The notes under the pieces: generated by a model
Told to the model about the DNA's origin: nothing
Seen by the model: the letters and a program-made list of their open reading frames with translations, nothing else
The model's database searches: none
In this document: piece after piece, positions 7,303 through 15,154 of the stretch
Numbering within the stretch: position 1 is the stretch's first letter
How the letters are laid out: every line of letters begins with the position of its first letter
DNA from: Clostridia bacterium
Lineage (GTDB): Bacteria; Bacillota_A; Clostridia; Oscillospirales; CAG-272
Direction: 5' to 3'
NCBI GenBank assembly: GCA_017500625.1
Contig: JAFVYX010000195.1
Location: 1-15,613 of the forward strand
Length of the DNA stretch: 15,613 nt
Translations under genes and position numbers: made by a program

Positions 7303-7335
7303 AAGAAAAAGCCACACGGTGGCTTTTTCTTTTTG
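7303..7335 (+). terminator. Intrinsic terminator before the his operon
   Basis: A perfect 13-bp stem (7303-7315 with 7319-7331) around the loop ACG is followed by a T-rich run. An A-rich left arm makes it potentially bidirectional. It insulates the his promoter at 7395 from transcription coming through the repeat region. Confidence 0.9.
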
Positions 7336-7394
7336 TTGATCCACCGCCCTTGGCGCTTCTTTATAATTTTTCTTCATTTTTTTATAAAAACCCC

Positions 7395-7423
7395 TTGACT
7401 TTACCACTTTAGCGTGATAAAAT
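7395..7423 (+). promoter_or_regulatory. Sigma-A promoter of the his operon
   Basis: TTGACT (7395-7400), a 17-nt spacer and TAAAAT (7418-7423) make a near-consensus promoter. Transcription should start near 7430, leaving a leader of only about 27 nt. That is too short for a T-box or an attenuator, so control is more likely by a DNA-binding repressor. An inverted repeat TTTA-N6-TAAA (7408-7421) overlaps the -10 element and is a candidate operator. Confidence 0.85.
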
Positions 7424-7456
7424 ATCGGGGTGATTACAACAAGGGAGGAATTCCTG

Positions 7457-7741
7457 ATGGAAACTTTGCATACACCCGCGGCCGATCGCCTGTTCTCTGC
7501 GATCCTGCGCCTTTCGACGGTGGAGGAGTGCTACGCGCTTTTTGAGGATCTTTGCACCATTCGCGAGATCCGCGATCTTTCGCAGCGGTACGAGGTGGCC
7601 GCGATGCTTGGGGAGGGGAAGTCCTACCAGGAGATCGCGGGCAAGACGGGGGCCTCAACGGCCACGATCTGCCGCGTCAACAAATGTCTGGTATACGGCA
7701 CGGGCGGCTACCGCGCGGCGCTGGCGGAGGAGAAGAAATGA
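7457..7741 (+). CDS. yerC: YerC/YecD-family TrpR-like regulator, probable his operon regulator
   Basis: This small 94-residue DNA-binding protein belongs to the TrpR-like superfamily. The N-terminal helices carry the family segment ECYALFEDLCTIREI (about 24-38), and a helix-turn-helix spans about 43-78 with the conserved YQEIA and GASTATICRVN elements. The ATG at 7457 is chosen because AAGGGAGG (7441-7448) lies 8 nt upstream; an in-frame GTG at 7430 sits at the likely transcription start and cannot be used with a ribosome binding site. Comparative genomics has proposed this family, under the name HisR, as a repressor of Firmicutes histidine genes; that recollection and its position as first gene of the his operon support an autoregulated histidine-responsive repressor. 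The effector is not shown by the sequence. The stop overlaps hisZ by 4 nt (ATGA). Confidence 0.9.
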   Translation: METLHTPAADRLFSAILRLSTVEECYALFEDLCTIREIRDLSQRYEVAAMLGEGKSYQEIAGKTGASTATICRVNKCLVYGTGGYRAALAEEKK

Positions 7742-8838
7742 AGCTTTCGGATACCGTTCTCCGCTACGAGGAGCGGGTGGCGCTGGCCCTGCGTGAGCTG
7801 TACGGCAAAAACGGCTACGCCCCCTTCCGTATGAGCCGCTTTGAGGAATACGATCTTTACGTTCGCAACAAGTCCTTCCTGGTGTCGGACAGCGTCATCA
7901 CCTTCACCGATACCGACGGCAAGCTCATGGCCTTAAAGCCCGACGTTACGCTTTCGATCGTCAAAAACTGCCGCCCCGCGAAGGGCGCGCAGGAGAAGGT
8001 CTACTACAACGAGAACGTCTTCCGTCTCTCGCGCGGCACGCACGCCTTCCGCGAGATCGGGCAGACGGGCCTCGAGTGCATCGGTGACCTCGATACCGTC
8101 GCGCTTTCCGAGGTCGTCCGCCTCGCCGCCGAGAGTCTTGCGCTCATCGACGAAAATTACGTCCTCGACCTTTCGCACCTTGGCGTGGTCTCGGCCGCGA
8201 TCGATGCGCTGGGCGTGGACGAGGCCTGCCGCGACGGGCTTCTCTCCGCCCTCGCGGGGAAGAACCCTCACGGCGTCCGTGCCCTGCTCACAGAGGCGGG
8301 GGTGGCGCCCGAGGCGGGCGAGCCGCTTCTCTCGCTCCTTTCTGCCGAGGGGGAGCCCTCGTCCGTTCTTTCGCGCCTTTTCCCCGTGTTTTCCGACAAT
8401 GCCGCCGCCACCGCCGCGCTCTCGGAGCTTGCGGCCGTGCTGGAGGGGCTGGGGGACGGGGTGCGCGCGCGTCTCGATTTCTCGGTCGTCCACGATATGC
8501 ATTATTACAGCGGCATCGTGTTCCGCGGCTTCGTGCCCGGCGTTTCGGCGGGGATCCTGGCGGGCGGACAGTACGACCGTCTCGTCAAAAAGCTCGGCCG
8601 TGCCTCGGGCGCTGTCGGCTTTGCCGTCTACCTTGATCTTCTCGAGGAGCGCACGCCTCGCCGCGAGACCCATGACTGCGACGTCTTTCTCCTTTACGGG
8701 GAGGACGATGCCCCCGCGGTGGTGCTGGCCGCCGCCCGTGCCCTCGGCCGTGACGGCGCGCGCGTCCGTACGGGACGTGTGCTTCCCGAGGGGCTGCGCT
8801 GTGGGCGCATCACCCGTGTAAAGGAGGTCGAGGCCTGA
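7738..8838 (+). CDS. hisZ: ATP phosphoribosyltransferase regulatory subunit
   Basis: HisZ is a paralogue of the histidyl-tRNA synthetase catalytic core that has lost aminoacylation. It forms a hetero-octamer with the short HisG and is needed for its activity and histidine feedback. The 366-residue protein shows the HisRS-like segments LKPDVTLSIVK (66-76), VYYNENVFR (88-96), REIGQTGLECIG (105-116) and YYSGIVFRGF with AGGQYD (256-280). It lacks the C-terminal anticodon-binding domain expected of a true HisRS. The ATG at 7738 is set by the ATGA overlap with yerC and by GGAGGAG at 7726-7732; the frame stays open further upstream inside yerC, but that extension is not family-like. It is followed directly by hisG, its obligate partner. 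Confidence 0.94.
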   Translation: MKLSDTVLRYEERVALALRELYGKNGYAPFRMSRFEEYDLYVRNKSFLVSDSVITFTDTDGKLMALKPDVTLSIVKNCRPAKGAQEKVYYNENVFRLSRGTHAFREIGQTGLECIGDLDTVALSEVVRLAAESLALIDENYVLDLSHLGVVSAAIDALGVDEACRDGLLSALAGKNPHGVRALLTEAGVAPEAGEPLLSLLSAEGEPSSVLSRLFPVFSDNAAATAALSELAAVLEGLGDGVRARLDFSVVHDMHYYSGIVFRGFVPGVSAGILAGGQYDRLVKKLGRASGAVGFAVYLDLLEERTPRRETHDCDVFLLYGEDDAPAVVLAAARALGRDGARVRTGRVLPEGLRCGRITRVKEVEA

Positions 8839-9470
8839 TGGAGATCTTGAACGTGGCCCTGCCGAAGGGCCGACTTGGCGAGCGCGTCCTCTCGCTTTTT
8901 GAGGAGGCGGGCTTTCCCTGCCCCGCGATCCACGAGCCCGGCCGCCGTCTCGTGTTTGAAAACCCCGAGGTCGGCGTGCGCTACTTCTGGGTAAAGCCCT
9001 CGGACGTCGCGATCTACGTGGAGCGCGGTGCTGCCGACATCGGCGTGGCGGGGCGTGACATTCTTCTCGAGTATAAGCCCGACGTGTACGAGCTTTTCGA
9101 CCTCGGCATCGGCAAATGCCGTATGGCTGTGGCCGCCCCCGTCGGCTTCCGCGATAACCGTGACCGTACCCTGCGCGTTGCCACCAAGTTCGGGAGCATC
9201 GCCAAGGCGTACTACGCAACGCTCGGGCGCGAGGTCGATCTCATTCACCTCAACGGCTCGATCGAGCTGGCGCCCATTCTCGGGCTCTCCGACGTCATCG
9301 TGGACATTGTGGAGACGGGCTCGACGCTCCGCGAAAACAACCTCGAGGTGGTCGAGGAGATCGTTCCGATCTCGGCGCGCCTCATTGCCAACAAGGCGGC
9401 CACCAAGTTCAAGGGCGAGGCGATCGGCCGCATTCTCACCGCCCTTACCGAGAAAGAAGGACAAAAATGA
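8838..9470 (+). CDS. hisG: ATP phosphoribosyltransferase, short catalytic subunit
   Basis: This enzyme condenses ATP with PRPP to phosphoribosyl-ATP, the committed step of histidine synthesis. At 210 residues it is the short form, without the C-terminal regulatory domain of long HisG, which fits the hisZ gene immediately upstream. Motifs seen are VALPKGRLGE (6-15), ADIGVAGRDILLE (66-78), ATKFGS (115-120) and the PRPP-binding DIVETGSTLREN (156-167). The ATG shares one base with the hisZ stop (TGATG), with AAGGAGG at 8821-8827. The end overlaps hisD by 4 nt. Confidence 0.96.
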   Translation: MEILNVALPKGRLGERVLSLFEEAGFPCPAIHEPGRRLVFENPEVGVRYFWVKPSDVAIYVERGAADIGVAGRDILLEYKPDVYELFDLGIGKCRMAVAAPVGFRDNRDRTLRVATKFGSIAKAYYATLGREVDLIHLNGSIELAPILGLSDVIVDIVETGSTLRENNLEVVEEIVPISARLIANKAATKFKGEAIGRILTALTEKEGQK

Positions 9471-10747
9471 TCCGTATATTGAATTCTGCCGATACGCCGA
9501 AGGAGGAGATCCTTGCGCGTACGCTTCCCACCGCCCGCGTTGAGGCCGCCGTCTCGGACATCATTGCCGAGGTGCGCCGTGACGGGGACGCCGCGCTCTA
9601 CCGCTTCTCGGAGCGCTTTGACAAGGCCAAGCTCACCTCGCTCTTCGTCACCCCCGAGGAGATCGCCGAGGCGCGCGCCGCCGTTTCGCCCGAGCTTTTG
9701 CGCGTCCTTGAGCGCGCGGCCGAGAATATCCGCCGCTTTCACGAGCAGCAGAAGCGCACGGGCTTTATCCTGGCCGAGGAGGAGGGCGTGGTGCTCGGCC
9801 AGCGCGTGATCCCCGTCGACCGTGCGGGGCTCTACGTGCCCGGCGGCACCGCCGCCTACCCCTCGACCGTCCTTATGGACGCGATCCCCGCCCGCGTGGC
9901 GGGTGTCCGTGAGATCGTGATGGTCACCCCCCCGAATGCCGAGGGTAAGGTCGCTCCCGCGATCCTTGCCGCCGCCTCGGTGGCGGGCATCGACCGCATC
10001 TTCAAGCTGGGCGGCGCGCAGGCCATTGCCGCCCTGGCCTACGGTACCGAGAGCGTGCCGCGCGTCGATAAGATCGTCGGCCCCGGGAACGCCTACGTCG
10101 CCGAGGCCAAAAAGCAGGTCTTCGGTGCCGTGTCGATCGATATGATCGCGGGGCCCAGCGAGATCCTCATCGTGGCGGACGGGAAGTCGAACCCCCGTGT
10201 CCTCGCCGCCGATCTTCTCTCGCAGGCCGAGCACGACCGTGAGGCCAGCGCCGTGCTTCTTGTCGATGACGCCGCCCTCGCCGCCGCCGTTGCCGAGGAG
10301 CTTGAGCGCCGGATCCCCACGCTTTCGCGTGCCGACATCGCCCGCACCTCGATCGACAAGAACGGCAAGATCATCGTGGTCCCCTCGATCGAGGCGGCCA
10401 TCGACCTCTCGAACGAGCTGGCGCCCGAGCATCTTGAGCTTTGTGTCGACGCGCCCTTCGATTACCTGCCCCTCGTCCGTCACGCGGGCTCGGTCTTCCT
10501 CGGCCGCCATACGCCCGAGGCGCTCGGCGATTACCTCGCCGGCCCCAACCACACCCTGCCGACGGGCGGCACCGCGCGCTTCTCGAGCCCCCTCTCGGTC
10601 GATGACTTCGTGAAGAAGATGCAGTACTCCTACTACACGCAGGAGGCGCTTTCCCGCGTTGCCGAGGACGTGGCGCTCTTTGCCACCGCCGAGGGACTGA
10701 CCGCCCACGCCGCATCGGCCACCGTCCGCGGAAAGGAGGGCGTATGA
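9467..10747 (+). CDS. hisD: Histidinol dehydrogenase
   Basis: This enzyme catalyses the last two steps of the pathway, the NAD-dependent four-electron oxidation of L-histidinol through histidinal to L-histidine. At 426 residues it is full length. By alignment with the family, the zinc ligands are Gln253 and His256 (LLSQAEHD), Asp355 ([13 protein letters not shown]) and His414 (TAHA), and the general base pair is Glu321-His322 (LAPEHLEL). The conserved [16 protein letters not shown] and [10 protein letters not shown] segments are also intact. The ATG at 9467 overlaps the hisG stop (ATGA), with AAGG at 9457-9460. Its stop overlaps the hisC start in the same way. No missing catalytic residue was found. 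Confidence 0.97.
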   Translation: MIRILNSADTPKEEILARTLPTARVEAAVSDIIAEVRRDGDAALYRFSERFDKAKLTSLFVTPEEIAEARAAVSPELLRVLERAAENIRRFHEQQKRTGFILAEEEGVVLGQRVIPVDRAGLYVPGGTAAYPSTVLMDAIPARVAGVREIVMVTPPNAEGKVAPAILAAASVAGIDRIFKLGGAQAIAALAYGTESVPRVDKIVGPGNAYVAEAKKQVFGAVSIDMIAGPSEILIVADGKSNPRVLAADLLSQAEHDREASAVLLVDDAALAAAVAEELERRIPTLSRADIARTSIDKNGKIIVVPSIEAAIDLSNELAPEHLELCVDAPFDYLPLVRHAGSVFLGRHTPEALGDYLAGPNHTLPTGGTARFSSPLSVDDFVKKMQYSYYTQEALSRVAEDVALFATAEGLTAHAASATVRGKEGV

Positions 10748-11807
10748 GCCGCTATCTCTCCCCCCGTCTTTCCTCGCTCGTGCCCTACACCCCGGGAGAG
10801 CAGCCGCGCGAGCGCCGCTATATCAAGCTGAACACCAACGAGAGCCCCTTTCCCCCTCGCCCCGCGCCCTTTCGGAGGCCCGTCTTGCGGCCGAGCGCTG
10901 TGCGCTCTATCCCGATCCCACCATGAAGGCGCTTCGCGAGGCGATCGCGGGGACGCTGGGCGTGGCACCCGAGTGCGTCCTGCCCACCAACGGCTCGGAC
11001 GAGATCCTTTCGTACGCCTTCTGTGCCTTCTGCGATGCCGCCACCCCGGCGGTGTTCCCCGACATCACCTACGGCTTCTATTCGGTCTTTGCTACCCTCT
11101 ACGGCGTGCCCTACCGCCAAGTGCCGCTCCGTGAGGACTTCACGGTCGATCCCGCCGACTACGCCGCGGCGGGCGGCACCGTCTTTATCGCCAACCCGAA
11201 CGCCCCGACGGGCCTTGCGCTCCCTCTCTCGGCCATTGAGGCGATCGTCGCCGCCAACCCCCAAAACGTCGTGGTGGTCGACGAGGCGTACGTCGATTTC
11301 GGTGCCGAGAGTGCCGTCGCTCTGACGAAAAAATACGACAACCTGCTCGTCACGCAGACCTTCTCCAAGTCGCGCTCGATGGCGGGGGCCCGTCTCGGCT
11401 TCGGCATCGGCTCGCCCGCCCTCATTCGTGACCTTGACACCGTCAAGTATTCGCAAAACCCCTACAACGTGAACGCGATGAGCGCCGCGATGGGCATCGG
11501 CGCCCTTTCCGATGCCGACACCTTCCGCCAAAACTGCGAGAGCATCAAGGAAAACCGCGCGTATACCGAGGCGGCCCTCGGGGAGCTTGGCTTCCTTGTC
11601 CTGCCCTCGCTGACCAACTTCGTCTTTGCCCGCCACCCACGCCTTTCGGGGGAGGCGTTTTACACCGCTCTCCGTGAGCGCGGCATTCTTGTCCGTCACT
11701 TTACCGCCCCCCGCATCGCCGATTACAACCGCATCACGGTCGGCTCGCGCGAGGATATGGAGGCGCTGGTCGCCGCCGCAAGTGCCATTCTGGAGGAAAC
11801 GAAATGA
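10744..11807 (+). pseudogene. hisC: Histidinol-phosphate aminotransferase, split by a single-base frameshift
   Basis: HisC is a PLP enzyme that converts imidazole acetol phosphate plus glutamate to histidinol phosphate. The frame starting at 10744 (AAAGGAGG at 10732-10739) reads a normal HisC N-terminus up to NESPFPP, then goes wrong and stops at 10924-10926. The correct continuation [22 protein letters not shown] lies in the -1 frame from 10857, so one C is missing from the five-C run 10852-10856. Adding it restores 354 residues, the usual length. The remainder is intact: TNGSDEI, NPNAPTG, VVVDEAYVDFG and TFSKSRS with the PLP lysine at restored position 209. The 294-codon part from the ATG at 10923 has no ribosome binding site and lacks the N-terminal arm. 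A sequencing or assembly error, or a very recent mutation, is likely. The stop overlaps hisB. Confidence 0.9.
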
Positions 11808-12394
11808 GAACAGCAAGCGTTGTCCGCAAGACCGCCGAGACCGACATCGCCCTCACCCTCTCGCTGGACGGCAAGGGCGTGGCCGACGTCAAAAGCGGCG
11901 TCGGATTTTTAGACCATATGCTCACTCTCCTTTGCCGTCAGGCGCGCTTTGACCTCACCCTCACCTGCCATGGTGACACCGAGGTGGACGACCACCACAG
12001 CGTGGAGGACATCGGCATCGCGCTCGGCAAGGCCCTCTCCGAGGCGCTCGGGGAAAAGCGCGGCATCACGCGCTACGGCTCGGCCGTTCTCCCGATGGAC
12101 GAGACGCTCGTCCTCTGCGCCCTCGACCTTTCGGGGCGCTCTCAGCTCGAGTACACCCTGCCGTTTCCCACCGAAAAGATCGGCACGTTCGACACCGAAT
12201 TGTGTAAAGAATTCTTTACCGCGCTTGCGAGAAATGCCGCTATGACGCTGCATATCCGTCTCCTGACGGGGGAAAACTCGCACCACATCGCCGAGGCGGC
12301 CTTCAAGGGCGTCGGCCGTGCGCTCCGCGCGGCGGTGGCGATCGACGCGGCCATCGGGAATGAGATCCCGTCGACAAAGGGGGCGCTCTCGTGA
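11804..12394 (+). CDS. hisB: Imidazoleglycerol-phosphate dehydratase
   Basis: This manganese-dependent enzyme dehydrates imidazole glycerol phosphate to imidazole acetol phosphate. It is the monofunctional 196-residue form, with no histidinol-phosphatase domain fused at the N-terminus. Metal-ligand motifs are present: FLDHM (35-39), DDHHSVED (62-69) and SHHIAEAAFK (159-168), which duplicate each other across the two halves as is normal for the family. The C-terminal IPSTKGAL is also typical. The ATG overlaps the hisC stop, with GGAGG at 11792-11796. The final codons overlap the GTG start of hisH by 4 nt. Confidence 0.97.
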   Translation: MRTASVVRKTAETDIALTLSLDGKGVADVKSGVGFLDHMLTLLCRQARFDLTLTCHGDTEVDDHHSVEDIGIALGKALSEALGEKRGITRYGSAVLPMDETLVLCALDLSGRSQLEYTLPFPTEKIGTFDTELCKEFFTALARNAAMTLHIRLLTGENSHHIAEAAFKGVGRALRAAVAIDAAIGNEIPSTKGALS

Positions 12395-13014
12395 TCGGTA
12401 TCGTCGATTATGGGGTCGGCAATCTCTTTTCGCTCCGTTCGTCCTTTGCGGCGATCGGCGCGGAGGCGACCGTCAGCCGTGACGCGGGAGTGCTTTCGTC
12501 CTGCGACCGCCTGATCCTTCCCGGCGTCGGGGCCTTCCCCGATGCCGCCCGCCTCTTGCGTGAGAGCGGTATGGGGGAGCTTGTGCTTTCGGAGGCGGGG
12601 CGCGGCAAGCCGATCCTCGGCATCTGCCTCGGTATGCAGCTCCTCTTTGACCGCAGTCTCGAATACGGCGACCACGCGGGGCTCGGGCTCATTCCCGGCA
12701 CCGTCCGCCCGATCGCCGAGGCGATCCCTGCGGGGCTCAAGATCCCGCACATCGGCTGGAACGCCTTGCATTTTGAGAGGAAGGATCCCCTTTTCCGCTA
12801 CGTCCGCGAGGGCGATTTCGTCTATTTTGTTCATTCCTACCACGCGACCGACTGCGCCGAGGCCACCGTCGCCGTCACCGAGTATGGCGCGCCCCTTGTG
12901 GCGGCCGTTTCGCGCGGGAACGTGTGCGGCTGTCAGTTCCACCCCGAAAAGAGCGGCGCCGTGGGACTTTCGATCCTGCGCGCCTTTGCCGAGGGGGAGG
13001 TGGCCGTATGCTGA
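12391..13014 (+). CDS. hisH: Imidazole glycerol phosphate synthase, glutaminase subunit
   Basis: HisH is a class I glutamine amidotransferase that releases ammonia from glutamine and channels it into the HisF barrel. The 207-residue protein carries the nucleophile motif GICLGMQ with Cys79 and the His184/Glu186 pair in CQFHPEKSG, so the Cys-His-Glu triad is complete; GVGAFPDA (45-52) and the FVHSYHA segment (146-152) are also family-typical. The start codon is GTG, giving a GTGA overlap with the hisB stop, with a weak AAAGGGGG site at 12376-12383. The rare start and weak site may lower expression or make it depend on coupling to hisB. Its 3' end overlaps hisA by 7 nt. Confidence 0.95.
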   Translation: MIGIVDYGVGNLFSLRSSFAAIGAEATVSRDAGVLSSCDRLILPGVGAFPDAARLLRESGMGELVLSEAGRGKPILGICLGMQLLFDRSLEYGDHAGLGLIPGTVRPIAEAIPAGLKIPHIGWNALHFERKDPLFRYVREGDFVYFVHSYHATDCAEATVAVTEYGAPLVAAVSRGNVCGCQFHPEKSGAVGLSILRAFAEGEVAVC

Positions 13015-13718
13015 TCCTGCCCGCCATTGACCTTTACGGCGGCCGCGCCGTCCGCCTTCTTCACGGCGATTACAGCAAAATGACGGTGTACAGCGAGGAC
13101 CCCGTGGCCGTGGCCCGCGACTTCATCGCGGCGGGCGCCCGTGAGATCCACGTCGTCGATCTTGAGGGGGCGCGTGACGGCACCACCCCGAACCTTGACG
13201 TTGTCAGGCGCATCGCCGCGCTTGGCGCGTGCGTTGAGATCGGCGGCGGTATCCGCTCCGAGAGCGTGGCCGAGGCCTATCTTTCGGCGGGGGTCTCGCG
13301 CGTTATTCTCGGCACCGCCGCCGTTACCGATCCTACCTTCCTCGCCTCAGCGCTCCGCGCGTTCGGTGAGGCCGTGGCCGTTGGCGTCGATATCCGTGAC
13401 GGGCGCGTGGCCATTCGCGGCTGGACCGAGGTCTCGGAGCTTTCGGCGCTCGACTTCTGCCGCCGCCTCGATGCGCTCGGCGTCGAGACGCTCATCTCGA
13501 CCGACATCTCGCGTGACGGGGCGATGCGCGGCGCCAACCACGAGCTGTACCGCACGCTCTCCGACACCCTTTCCATGAAGATCATCGCCTCGGGCGGCGT
13601 TTCCTCGCTGGAGGACGTCCGCCGTCTCTCGGCGCTCGGCATCTACGGCGCGATCGTCGGCCGTGCGTACTACGAGGGGGCGATCGACCTGGCTTCTGCC
13701 ATTCGGGAGGCATTATGA
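13008..13718 (+). CDS. hisA: ProFAR isomerase (phosphoribosylformimino-AICAR-P isomerase)
   Basis: HisA is a (beta/alpha)8-barrel enzyme that carries out the Amadori rearrangement of ProFAR to PRFAR. The 236-residue sequence has the catalytic Asp8 in PAIDLYGG and Asp128 in VGVDIRDG, plus the phosphate-binding GGGIRS (79-84) and ASGGVSS (194-200) loops and STDISRDGAMRG (164-175). The ATG at 13008 is chosen because it begins the conserved MLILPAIDL start and has GGAGG at 12996-13000; the open frame upstream is only overlap with hisH. It resembles HisF because both barrels share ancestry, but the IDLYGG and DGAMRGAN motifs identify it as HisA. Confidence 0.95.
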   Translation: MLILPAIDLYGGRAVRLLHGDYSKMTVYSEDPVAVARDFIAAGAREIHVVDLEGARDGTTPNLDVVRRIAALGACVEIGGGIRSESVAEAYLSAGVSRVILGTAAVTDPTFLASALRAFGEAVAVGVDIRDGRVAIRGWTEVSELSALDFCRRLDALGVETLISTDISRDGAMRGANHELYRTLSDTLSMKIIASGGVSSLEDVRRLSALGIYGAIVGRAYYEGAIDLASAIREAL

Positions 13719-14473
13719 TCACAAAACGCATCATTCCCTGCCTTGACGTGCGTGACGGGCGCGTGGTCAAGGGCGTGAACTTCGAGGGACTCTCGGACGT
13801 CTCCTCCCCCGTCGAGCTTGGCCGCTATTACAGCGACTCGGGGGCCGATGAGCTGGTCTTTTACGACATCACCGCCTCGCACGAGGGGCGCCGTCTCTTT
13901 ACCGACATTCTCCGCGAGGTCGCGGCCACCATCTTCATTCCCCTGACGGTGGGCGGCGGCATCTCCACGCTCTCCGATTTTGAGCGCGTGCTGGCGGCGG
14001 GGGCCGATAAGGTCAGCGTCAACTCGGGCGCCATTCGCAGCCCCTCGCTCGTCGGGGAGGCCGCGCGGCGCTACGGCGACCAGTGCGTCGTGCTTTCGGT
14101 TGACGTCAAGCGCTGTGACGGCGTTTTCCGTGTGTTTGCCAAGGGCGGCCGTGAGAACACGGGGCTTGAGGCCATCGAGTGGATCCGCCGCGGTGTCGGC
14201 TCGGGCGCGGGCGAGGTCGTTGTCAACTCGATCGATACCGACGGGGTGCGCGGCGGCTTTGACTTTGAAATGCTCGCGGCGGTCTCGGACGCTGTGGACG
14301 TCCCCGTGATCGCCTCGGGCGGTGCGGGCGGCATTTCCGACTTTGTCACCCTCTTTAAGGCACTCCCCAAGGTGGACGCGGGGCTTGCCGCCTCGATCTT
14401 CCATTTCGGGGACGTGAGGATCCCCGACCTCAAGGCCGCGCTCCGTGCGGCCAACGTTGACGTGCGTATCTGA
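13715..14473 (+). CDS. hisF: Imidazole glycerol phosphate synthase, cyclase subunit
   Basis: HisF uses ammonia from HisH to convert PRFAR into imidazole glycerol phosphate and AICAR, the latter returning to purine synthesis. The 252-residue barrel has both catalytic aspartates, Asp11 in PCLDVRDGRVVKG and Asp130 in LSVDVK. Phosphate-binding loops TVGGGIS (78-84) and ASGGAGG are intact, as are NSGAIR and NSIDTDGVRGG. The ATG overlaps the hisA stop (ATGA), with GGGAGG at 13705-13710 only 4 nt upstream. It is the cognate partner of the hisH gene two genes upstream. Confidence 0.97.
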   Translation: MITKRIIPCLDVRDGRVVKGVNFEGLSDVSSPVELGRYYSDSGADELVFYDITASHEGRRLFTDILREVAATIFIPLTVGGGISTLSDFERVLAAGADKVSVNSGAIRSPSLVGEAARRYGDQCVVLSVDVKRCDGVFRVFAKGGRENTGLEAIEWIRRGVGSGAGEVVVNSIDTDGVRGGFDFEMLAAVSDAVDVPVIASGGAGGISDFVTLFKALPKVDAGLAASIFHFGDVRIPDLKAALRAANVDVRI

Positions 14474-14485
14474 AAGGAAACCGTT

Positions 14486-15139
14486 ATGCTGAACATTGAC
14501 GAACTGAAATTTGATGAAAACGGCCTGATCCCCGCCATCGTGCAGAACGCCGAGACGGGCAAGGTCTTAACGCTTGCTTACATGAACCGCGAGAGTCTCG
14601 AGATCACGCTCTCCCGCCGCCTCACCTGCTTTTACAGCCGCAGTCGCCTGTGCCTTTGGCTGAAGGGCGAGACCAGCGGCAACTACCAGCACGTGGTCAG
14701 CATCACGGCCGACTGCGACCGCGATGCCCTCGTTGTGACGGTCCTGCCCGACGGCCCCGCCTGCCATACGGGCACCGAGTCCTGCTTTACCGCTCCCGTG
14801 CTTGACGACGAGGAGGGCAAGGCCCCCTTCTCGCTTGACGCCCTTTACCGCTTGATCGAGGGCCGCAAGACCGAGAAGAAGGAGGGCTCCTACACCACCT
14901 ACCTCTTTGAAAAGGGCATTGACAAGATCCTCAAAAAGGTGGGCGAGGAGTCGACCGAGGTCATCATTGCGGGCAAGGCGAACGACAAAAGTGAGACGAT
15001 CTACGAGGTGGCCGACCTTACCTACCACGTCCTTGTGATGATGGTCGAGATGGGCATCACGGTCGAGGATATCCACCGTGAGCTGGCGGGGCGCCACGTC
15101 ATCGACAAAAAGGTCAAGCAGGAGAAGATGACGCCGTAA
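14486..15139 (+). CDS. hisI: Bifunctional phosphoribosyl-AMP cyclohydrolase / phosphoribosyl-ATP pyrophosphatase
   Basis: This fused HisIE protein (217 residues) carries out the second and third pathway steps. The N-terminal cyclohydrolase domain (about 1-107) has the YSRSR segment, KGETSGN (60-66), the metal-binding DCDRD (76-80) and the zinc cysteines Cys77, Cys93 and Cys100. The C-terminal pyrophosphohydrolase domain (about 115-205) has the MazG-like acidic helices GEESTEV (153-159) and [10 protein letters not shown] (173-182). The ATG at 14486 follows hisF by 12 nt with AAAGGA at 14473-14478 overlapping the hisF stop. It is the last histidine gene seen here, and no terminator follows before the next reading frame. 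Confidence 0.96.
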   Translation: MLNIDELKFDENGLIPAIVQNAETGKVLTLAYMNRESLEITLSRRLTCFYSRSRLCLWLKGETSGNYQHVVSITADCDRDALVVTVLPDGPACHTGTESCFTAPVLDDEEGKAPFSLDALYRLIEGRKTEKKEGSYTTYLFEKGIDKILKKVGEESTEVIIAGKANDKSETIYEVADLTYHVLVMMVEMGITVEDIHRELAGRHVIDKKVKQEKMTP

Positions 15140-15154
15140 GGCGCCACGCGACCG

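Noticed and set aside
7335..7367. Additional promoter with TATAAT at 7362-7367
   Set aside because: The only TTGA-like hexamer upstream (TTGATC at 7335) gives a 21-nt spacer, which is too long; the promoter at 7395-7423 is far better.
7430..7456. Alternative GTG start for the YerC-type gene, adding nine residues
   Set aside because: The GTG lies at the expected transcription start with no ribosome binding site, while the ATG at 7457 has AAGGGAGG at 8 nt and matches the usual N-terminus.
7552..7737. N-terminal extension of the hisZ reading frame
   Set aside because: The extension overlaps the YerC-type gene out of frame and has no HisZ-like sequence; the ATG at 7738 has a good ribosome binding site and the operon's usual ATGA overlap.
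10851..10857. Programmed -1 ribosomal frameshift in hisC
   Set aside because: The bases TCCCCCT do not form a classical X-XXY-YYZ slippery heptamer, and hisC is not known to use frameshifting, so a single-base loss or sequencing error is simpler.
12924..13007. N-terminal extension of hisA
   Set aside because: HisA proteins begin at the MLILPAIDL segment; the extension is only the alternate frame of the end of hisH.
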